Assembly (NCBI GenBank): GCA_017453245.1
Contig: JAFTKM010000018.1
Coordinates: 1-64,000 of the forward strand
DNA: 64,000 nucleotides
Source: Clostridia bacterium
Lineage (GTDB): Bacteria > Bacillota > Clostridia > Oscillospirales > CAG-272
Reading direction: 5' to 3'
This document shows positions 59,054 to 64,000 of this stretch, piece after piece. The notes under the pieces are model-generated. The model did not search any database and was not told where the DNA came from. It saw nothing but the letters and a program-made list of their open reading frames with translations. The position numbers and the translations under genes were made by a program. The stretch's first letter is position 1. The number at the start of each line of letters is the position of its first letter.

Positions 59054-60469
59054 TTACTCTTTTAACCAGGCAACTCTTACGTAAGTGTCTGTGAAATACT
59101 CAGCCACGGTTTCTGCGTCAGACATATCCTCGATGGGGAAGGGCCTATTAAATACGTCATCACTTGTACACCATCCCTCGGGATTTTCCAGAACGACTGA
59201 TTTTAGCTGTGTGCAGTTTCTGAACGCGCCGCTGCCGATGAAGGTAACGCTCGCGGGAATTGTTATTTCCTGCAATTTCTCGCATCCTAAAAATGCCTGC
59301 ATATCAATTAGTGTAATGCTGCTGCCAAGCGTAACCTTTTCCAGATTAGAACAGAGCATAAAGGCGTTGCCCTCAATGCACAGGACGTTGTTACCGACCA
59401 CCAATTCTGTTATACTTTCCCAGCCGTAAAGGGCATTTCCGCGAATATAGCGTACGGGAAGTCCGTTATAAAGATCGGGGATTTCGACTACACCGTCATC
59501 ATCACCTAAAAAGCCTACGACACTATAACTATCGTCTCCGTCTTTTTCATATACAAGACCGTTTTCCTGAATATCCGGCACTTCATTCATTACATATTTG
59601 CAATCGTCACATTTACCGTCACCATCACCATCTTCGTGCTCTCTAAAGTTTGGTGGCGTATCACAACCGCAGGTATATGCCCAACCGTGTCCCAACTCAT
59701 CCTTGTAATTTTCCCACGTATGTACGTGTCCTGACATATTCCATCCGCAAGCATCACAAAATTCGTCGCCGTCATTGTTATAATGGGGCTCAAAGCCTTC
59801 GGATACGCATCCGCAAGTGAACACCTGCATATGCGAGTCCTCATTCGTATCAAAATAATAATCGTGATACTCGTGAGATATACCTACGTAATATTCGCAC
59901 TCGTCGCATTTACCGTTGTTATCCTCGTCGTAATGGGGCTTAAAATCTCTTTTTTCAAGGTTGGTGCAATCGCAAGTATAGATTTTCTTATGAGCATCTT
60001 CTTTTGTTTCATAATAAAATTTATGCTCGTGGAGCTGCAATTCCTTGTGAACGGCTTTGAGCGCAGTTTCGGTAAAGGCTATAATGATTTCACCCTTTAC
60101 GGGGCTTAGTGTTCCAAAGGATATTTCAATTTTATCGCCCTCGATATAACCGCCTGAGCCGCCAACCGGCATTTCATCATCTGCACAAAACTCTGCAAGC
60201 GTTTGTTCTTCGCCAAATAAACCTGAATCCTTGTAATTTACAGCTAATCGGCCGTGTTCAAGGTTTACTTGATAGTAGATTGCGCCCTCTCCAAGATCTG
60301 TGCGTGGAAGTTTAATAGAGTATGAGCCTTCAAAATAATCCAATGTGAAAACAGCGCAGTTTTCATATTGCTCACAAGTAACCTTTTCGTCTTTTTTAAA
60401 CAAATCGCAAGCGGTAATACAAGCGAGCATTAAAACCGCCACTAAAACACAAGCTAATAACTTTTTCAT
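59054..60469 (-). CDS. Lipoprotein with three Asp-loop/CxxC repeats and a BspA-type leucine-rich domain, 471 aa
   Basis: Signal KKLLACVLVAVLMLACITAC. After a beta domain (25-145) come three repeats about 40-50 residues apart: PHYDEDNNGKCDECEYYV, PHYNNDGDEFCDACGWNM, EHEDGDGDGKCDDCKYVM, each preceded by ...FTCGC or YTCDC. Residues about 330-435 are BspA/LRR_5 repeats (WESITELVVGNNVLCIEGNAFMLCSNLEKVTLGSSITLID; LQEITIPASVTFIGSGAF). BspA-type domains are adhesive in gut bacteria; the Cys-pair units may bind Ca or Zn. GAGGTAATCAGG upstream of the ATG. Confidence 0.85.
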   Translation of the reverse strand: MKKLLACVLVAVLMLACITACDLFKKDEKVTCEQYENCAVFTLDYFEGSYSIKLPRTDLGEGAIYYQVNLEHGRLAVNYKDSGLFGEEQTLAEFCADDEMPVGGSGGYIEGDKIEISFGTLSPVKGEIIIAFTETALKAVHKELQLHEHKFYYETKEDAHKKIYTCDCTNLEKRDFKPHYDEDNNGKCDECEYYVGISHEYHDYYFDTNEDSHMQVFTCGCVSEGFEPHYNNDGDEFCDACGWNMSGHVHTWENYKDELGHGWAYTCGCDTPPNFREHEDGDGDGKCDDCKYVMNEVPDIQENGLVYEKDGDDSYSVVGFLGDDDGVVEIPDLYNGLPVRYIRGNALYGWESITELVVGNNVLCIEGNAFMLCSNLEKVTLGSSITLIDMQAFLGCEKLQEITIPASVTFIGSGAFRNCTQLKSVVLENPEGWCTSDDVFNRPFPIEDMSDAETVAEYFTDTYVRVAWLKE

Positions 60470-60498
60470 CCTGATTACCTCATTAATTGCATATCAAT

Positions 60499-60831
60499 TT
60501 ACTCCGAGAGAATGTATCGCCAACGTTGTTTGACAGCTTCGGGCATAAGAGTGCCGAGGGTGTCACCGTCTCGCATCAGATGTTTGTTTTTTAAATGGAA
60601 GAAGAAAAATTCGCCTCGCCCCTCATTGAAACCGAGTTGAAACTCAAGCTCTCCTTTGTAGTAGGGGAATATAGGCTGTAGCTTTTGATCTATTTCAAAA
60701 ACAAGGCGTCTTCCGTCGGTTTTATATCGTTTGATTATGGATTTTTCGTTCTCCTCAAACCATTGCCAAAAGTCCTTTGCGGCGTTCAGGTTCATTTCCT
60801 TCTTTTTAGTAAGTTGAAATCTGAATTTCAT
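60499..60831 (-). CDS. Cytosolic hypothetical protein, 110 aa
   Basis: No signal peptide. Contains MNLNAAKDFWQWFEENEKSIIKRYKTDGRRLVFEIDQKLQPIFP and LEFQLGFNEGRGEFFFFHLKNKHLMRDGDTLGTLMPEAVKQRWRYILSE; the alpha/beta pattern resembles DUF695-like or phage-associated proteins but I cannot name it. A later start at 60795 is possible. 98 nt separate it from the next upstream gene, with a small ATGCCA/TGGCAT hairpin in the gap. Confidence 0.68.
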   Translation of the reverse strand: MKFRFQLTKKKEMNLNAAKDFWQWFEENEKSIIKRYKTDGRRLVFEIDQKLQPIFPYYKGELEFQLGFNEGRGEFFFFHLKNKHLMRDGDTLGTLMPEAVKQRWRYILSE

Positions 60832-60929
60832 ATATTTGTCTCATTTCCCAGTTTGCTTATGCCAAGTATATGGCATCATAAAATGATCAGGGTACTACAG
60901 TTGTTTACAGTCTTGAGAGCTTGCCGACT

Positions 60930-61361
60930 TTAGTCTTTTTTGGGATTTTCAAATTTAGCGCGGTGCATCATTTCGGTCAACTGCTTTGCTACCTCTTCGC
61001 AATCCTTGATGTATCCGTATTTGAATTTCTCAAGATGTGTTCTTATAGTTACCGAGCCCCATTTGTACTGAACGCCCTTCGCTGAGGCGCGTCTGTAGGA
61101 TATATCCGTAATATCGCATAGGGGGATAACCTTGCTTTTGGGAAGGTGAAGATTTCCCTCGGTGTCAACTTTAATTACATCATAGGGCAGAGAAACGTAC
61201 TCAAAGAATATGTATCCGGAAATAATGCTTAGCACCAGACCAAGCAAACCTATGACTATTATTCCATCCGAAATGCCCATTCCGAAAAAGATAAGTCCTA
61301 AAAATGTACAAGCTAAATACATAATTCCAACACCCGTTTTCTTCTGTGCGATTACATCCAT
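60930..61361 (-). CDS. PH-like membrane protein, 143 aa
   Basis: Two membrane helices (about 12-32 and 35-57) and a cytoplasmic PH-like domain (LPYDVIKVDTEGNLHLPKSKVIPLCDITDISYRRASAKGVQYKWGSVTIRTHL). Same plan as the 151-aa protein at 20545 and, more distantly, the YdbS-like protein at 13014. First gene of the long leftward operon; a strong promoter lies upstream. Confidence 0.75.
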   Translation of the reverse strand: MDVIAQKKTGVGIMYLACTFLGLIFFGMGISDGIIVIGLLGLVLSIISGYIFFEYVSLPYDVIKVDTEGNLHLPKSKVIPLCDITDISYRRASAKGVQYKWGSVTIRTHLEKFKYGYIKDCEEVAKQLTEMMHRAKFENPKKD

Positions 61362-61439
61362 AATTTTCTCCCTTTTTTTACGCTAAATATCTATTGTTGA
61401 TTGGCCTTGTTTGAAAGGCCTGTCGTATATCCTGAATTC

Positions 61440-61468
61440 ATTTTACCACATATTGCCTCCGTAGTCAA
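61440..61468 (-). promoter_or_regulatory. Promoter of the lipoprotein operon
   Basis: Minus strand TTGACT, 17 nt, TAAAAT. It could serve all genes from 61361 down to 56214, since their gaps are small. Confidence 0.72.
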
Positions 61469-61522
61469 GTACGCCCCTCTGCGCGCATTATGAAATAATA
61501 TTAATAAAATTAACTTTCCTTA

Positions 61523-61551
61523 TTGCAATCCTTTTTGCAGAGTGCTATAAT
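61523..61551 (+). promoter_or_regulatory. Promoter of the CrtC/AttH-like gene
   Basis: TTGCAA, 17 nt, TATAAT; GGAGGTGAAAA precedes the ATG at 61582. Confidence 0.75.
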
Positions 61552-61581
61552 CTTCTTAAAGTGTTTTTTCGGAGGTGAAAA

Positions 61582-62688
61582 ATGAAAAGATTTTTAAAAT
61601 CAATACATCCCGATGACGATATGCATTATGAGAAAATGGGTCTTACCCGTGACAGAATAGAGATTTGGGAGGACGGTGCGCGCACCGAGGGCAAAAAGGG
61701 AGAGTACGAGTGGTGGTACTTCGACTCGCATTATGAAAACGGCACCAAGCTAGTTATCATATTCTTCTCAAAGTCACCCATAGAGGTAAACGGTCCGATA
61801 AAGCCGCAGGCTACTCTGGAGCTCACCTTGCCCGACGGCAGGAGCTACTACGATTTTGTCAGCGCGAGCATTGAGGAGAGCCTTTACGCTACGGACAAGT
61901 GCGACGTAAGAGTCGGCGACAGCCATATTACGGGCGACCTTAAGCACTATGACATAGTATTTAATGGAGAGAAGGTCAGGGCGAGAGTATCTCTTGACGG
62001 CACGATCCCCGCGTGGCGCTCGCAGACGGGCTCTATCTTCTTTGGTGACAAAGAGGAGAAGTACTTTGCCTGGCTTCCCGCAATTCCCGATGGCAAGGTC
62101 GTCGCCGACCTCAGCCTTGATTCGGGCGAGCTTCACCTTGAGGGCTCGGGCTACCACGATCACAACTGGGGCAACGCTGTTATGCTTGAGCTTATGCACC
62201 ATTGGTATTGGGGCAGAGCAAAGATCGGTGATTACAAGGTCATCTCGTCCTGGATCACAGCAGAGAAGAAGTACGGCTATAAGGACCACGACGTCTTTAT
62301 GATAGCCAAGGGCAGCGAGATCCTCGGAGATAACTCCAACCACACTCTTAAATTCCTTCCTACCGACGAGTACACCGACAAGACCACAGGCAAGCCGGTA
62401 TACAATAAGGTGATCTACGAATACACCACCGAGGGTGGCGAGCTCTACCGCATCACCTACGACCGTAAGGGCGATATTTCCAAGCAGAACTTTATCAATC
62501 TGCTCTCGGGTGTTACCAAATTTGCCGCAAAGCTCATAGGCTTCTCGGGCTCATACCTTCGCTTTGAGGGAAGCGCTACAATTGAGAAGATCGAGAACGG
62601 CGAGGTAGTCGAATCGGTTACCGAGCCCTCCGCAGTCTGGGAGCTTATGTACTTCGGCAAGGCGTGCGCAGATAAGAAAAACAAGTAA
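61582..62688 (+). CDS. CrtC/AttH-like (lipocalin-type) hydrolase-hydratase family protein
   Basis: A 368-aa protein without signal peptide. The early phrase EYEWWYFDSHYENGTKLVIIFFSKSP and the central GSGYHDHNWGNAVMLELMHHWYWGRAKIG are the two hallmarks of the family that includes carotenoid 1,2-hydratase CrtC and AttH: two lipocalin-like beta barrels with the conserved HDHNWG at their interface. In this anaerobe carotenoid work is unlikely; a lipid or terpenoid substrate is possible. Single gene. Confidence 0.83.
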   Translation: MKRFLKSIHPDDDMHYEKMGLTRDRIEIWEDGARTEGKKGEYEWWYFDSHYENGTKLVIIFFSKSPIEVNGPIKPQATLELTLPDGRSYYDFVSASIEESLYATDKCDVRVGDSHITGDLKHYDIVFNGEKVRARVSLDGTIPAWRSQTGSIFFGDKEEKYFAWLPAIPDGKVVADLSLDSGELHLEGSGYHDHNWGNAVMLELMHHWYWGRAKIGDYKVISSWITAEKKYGYKDHDVFMIAKGSEILGDNSNHTLKFLPTDEYTDKTTGKPVYNKVIYEYTTEGGELYRITYDRKGDISKQNFINLLSGVTKFAAKLIGFSGSYLRFEGSATIEKIENGEVVESVTEPSAVWELMYFGKACADKKNK

Positions 62689-62769
62689 TTTTTCGCCGTT
62701 TTTCAAGAAAACAACCGTCGGTTGAGTGTTTTTTAAACAAACAGTTGTACAGGAACAACTAACCGTCGC

Positions 62770-62845
62770 TTCAAATATGCCGTGATAGGATGTAGAATAA
62801 ATGTAGAGCGAGGGAGCAATGCCTCGCAAATTCTACATATCGAAA
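62770..62845 (+). promoter_or_regulatory. Promoter and nested palindrome of the XRE regulator
   Basis: TTCAAA (62770-62775), 17 nt, TAGAAT (62793-62798). The -10 lies in TGTAGAAT, mirrored by ATTCTACA at about 62830-62838, with GCGAGG...CCTCGC inside. Probably an autoregulatory operator or an RNA stem of the leader. Confidence 0.55.
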
Positions 62846-62857
62846 GGAACAGAAAAA

Positions 62858-63358
62858 ATGAAACAGACTCTTGGAATGAGAATAGCGGAAAAGAGAAAGG
62901 AAAAGGGACTCAGGCAGGATGACGTTGCCGAGAGACTTGGCGTATCCTCTCAGGCGGTAAGCAAGTGGGAGAATGATCTCTCTTGCCCCGATATATCCGC
63001 GCTCCCCGACCTTGCCGAGCTTCTTGGTACAACGGTGGACGAGCTTCTCACGGGTAAGAAGGCGGAGCAAGCGGCAGTTTATGTTGAGGAAAAGGACAGA
63101 AAGCGCTTTGACGAGCTTATGCTCTTTATCCGCGTTAATTCGAGCGATGGAGATAAGGTTAAGGTCAATATTCCTATGCCTCTTATCCGCGCTTGCATTG
63201 ATATGGGTGTTTCTATTGATACCGTGAGCGGTGGCAAGACCAAAGGAGTGAACATTGATTGGGCTCAGATAATGACTCTTATTGAAAGCGGTGTTATCGG
63301 CAGACTTGTCGAAGTTGAAAGCTCGGACGGAGACACAGTAATTATAGAGGTAGAGTAA
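62858..63358 (+). CDS. XRE-family regulator with C-terminal Ser-Asp-Gly domain, 166 aa
   Basis: Start 62858 after AAAGGAAC. Residues 5-65 are a Cro/C1 helix-turn-helix (LRQDDVAERLGVSSQAVSKWENDLSCPDISALPDLAELL). The C-terminal half (VKVNIPMPLIRACIDMGVSID..., NIDWAQIMTLIESGVIGRLVEVESSDGDTVIIEVE) ends in a motif that also closes the next protein (VVEVESSDGENVKIKL). No membrane segment. Its TAA overlaps the next ATG by one base. Confidence 0.85.
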   Translation: MKQTLGMRIAEKRKEKGLRQDDVAERLGVSSQAVSKWENDLSCPDISALPDLAELLGTTVDELLTGKKAEQAAVYVEEKDRKRFDELMLFIRVNSSDGDKVKVNIPMPLIRACIDMGVSIDTVSGGKTKGVNIDWAQIMTLIESGVIGRLVEVESSDGDTVIIEVE

Positions 63359-63600
63359 TGAGGATCAGTATTACCTCCGAAAACAAGAGCTTCAACCTGC
63401 GTTTTCCTACCCGTCTTGCGTTTACGAGGCTTGGCCTAAGCTTTTTAAAAAAAGCACACGTAGATCTTCCTGAGAATTTTAGCTCACGTGATCTGAAGAG
63501 ACTTTATAGAGTGATAAAAGAATCAAGAAAAATACATAAGGATTGGTACGTCGTCGAGGTTGAGAGCTCGGACGGTGAGAATGTGAAGATCAAGCTTTGA
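63358..63600 (+). CDS. Small partner of the XRE regulator, 80 aa
   Basis: Soluble, basic. Begins RISITSENKSFNLRFPTRLAFTRLGLSFL and ends YVVEVESSDGENVKIKL, like the C-terminus of the preceding XRE protein. The shared VEVESSDG segment suggests that the two proteins dimerise or compete for the same partner. Start overlaps the previous stop (TAATG), so coupled translation. No named family. Confidence 0.75.
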   Translation: MRISITSENKSFNLRFPTRLAFTRLGLSFLKKAHVDLPENFSSRDLKRLYRVIKESRKIHKDWYVVEVESSDGENVKIKL

Positions 63601-63614
63601 TAAAGGAGTTCCTT

Positions 63615-64000
63615 ATGCAGGAAAAAATAATTGAGCGGCTCTTTGAGCTCCAAGACGGGAAATACCGCGATTTCACAGCATCGCTTATCCCGAATATTGA
63701 TAAAGAACGCATTATAGGCGTAAGAGCTCCCGTCCTCAGAAAATATGCAAAGGAGCTTAGCAAGGGCGAGGGAAGAGAGGCTATTATGTCCTCGTTGCCT
63801 CATAGGTATCTCGAGGAGGACAGCCTCCACGTATTCTTTATAAATGAGATAAAGGACTTCGATACCTGCCTTGGCGAGCTTGAGCGCTTCTTACCCTATG
63901 TGGATAACTGGGCGACCTGCGACGGTCTCCGACCGCGAAGCTTTCCTAAGAATACCGAAAGGCTGATACCTCATATCGAAGGATGGCTGAAGTCGGAGCG
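63615..64000 (+). CDS. AlkD-like DNA alkylation repair protein (3' end outside window)
   Basis: 128 codons are visible from the ATG at 63615 (AAAGGAG at about 63602-63607). Starts MQEKIIERLFELQDGKYRDF and contains IIGVRAPVLRKYAKELSK, HRYLEEDSLHVFFINEIKDFD and FLPYVDNWATCDGL, the HEAT-repeat blocks of the AlkD/alkylation-repair glycosylase-like family. It begins 14 nt after the previous stop and may be in the same operon. The catalytic Asp region (DNWATCD) is present. Confidence 0.87.
   Translation, partial: MQEKIIERLFELQDGKYRDFTASLIPNIDKERIIGVRAPVLRKYAKELSKGEGREAIMSSLPHRYLEEDSLHVFFINEIKDFDTCLGELERFLPYVDNWATCDGLRPRSFPKNTERLIPHIEGWLKSE

Overview
The window looks like a chromosomal segment of an uncultured gut Bacillota (class Clostridia). 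The grounds are: Gram-positive-style Shine-Dalgarno sites (AGGAGG) ahead of most genes; many sigma-A promoters (TTGACA, a 17-nt spacer, TATAAT); lipobox-type lipoproteins without outer-membrane systems; YtrA-type GntR/ABC operons; XRE regulators fused to membrane segments; a BmrCD-like ABC exporter; and enzymes for host glycans (L-fucose isomerase, GH109-like and GH123-like proteins). Most genes are of moderate GC. A few islands are clearly AT-richer: the GIY-YIG gene, 39.3-41 kb and 54.6-61.4 kb.

Layout. 1-0.9 kb holds tRNA-Asn and tRNA-Lys, followed by degenerate copies of the pair with hairpin inserts. 0.9-9.5 kb: an EndA-like nuclease operon, a GH109-like oxidoreductase with an M42 peptidase, a PadR/DUF1700/DUF4097 operon, and a GH99-like/GH123-like pair. 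9.6-11.5 kb: tRNA-Leu with a palindromic tail, then a GIY-YIG endonuclease. 11.6-25.8 kb: XRE membrane regulator, two PH-domain membrane proteins, MATE, glyA, a methyltransferase, fucI, a 26-codon leader ORF with a terminator ahead of a heterodimeric ABC exporter, and an SDR. 26-32.9 kb: a two-component system, then a lipid operon (fakA-like, plsX, DegV, GNAT, acyl carrier protein). 32.9-33.3 kb is a nested hairpin element. 33.4-38.4 kb: a YtrA-type ABC operon, uraA and small membrane proteins. 38.6-40.8 kb: tRNA-Trp, duplicated tRNA tails, REP-like repeats and two small unlisted membrane ORFs. 40.9-48.8 kb: a second YtrA-type ABC operon (opposite strand), cardiolipin synthase, and a second two-component system with two membrane proteins. 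49-54.5 kb: two tandem paralogous beta-helix proteins, an Ig-like lipoprotein and a GNAT-type acyltransferase. 54.6-61.4 kb: an XRE membrane sensor and a run of lipoproteins that share ectodomain pieces with it. 61.5-64 kb: a CrtC/AttH-like protein, an XRE regulator with a small partner, and the start of an AlkD-like DNA repair gene.

How the genes work together. The fakA/DegV/plsX/acpP operon is a coherent route for activating fatty acids and starting phospholipid synthesis; cardiolipin synthase lies elsewhere next to a two-component system whose promoter resembles its own. Several envelope-stress-like modules sit close together (PadR-DUF1700-DUF4097, two YtrA ABC operons, two HK/RR pairs, XRE membrane sensors). 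The glycan enzymes are scattered in small operons rather than in one locus.

The least explained content is (a) tRNA-derived duplications carrying short covarying hairpin inserts at the same position of two different tRNA genes, (b) tRNA-tail repeats downstream of tRNA-Trp and tRNA-Leu, and (c) the XRE sensor and neighbouring lipoproteins with paralogous ectodomains. Everything here is from reading the sequence by eye; no database search or folding program was run.
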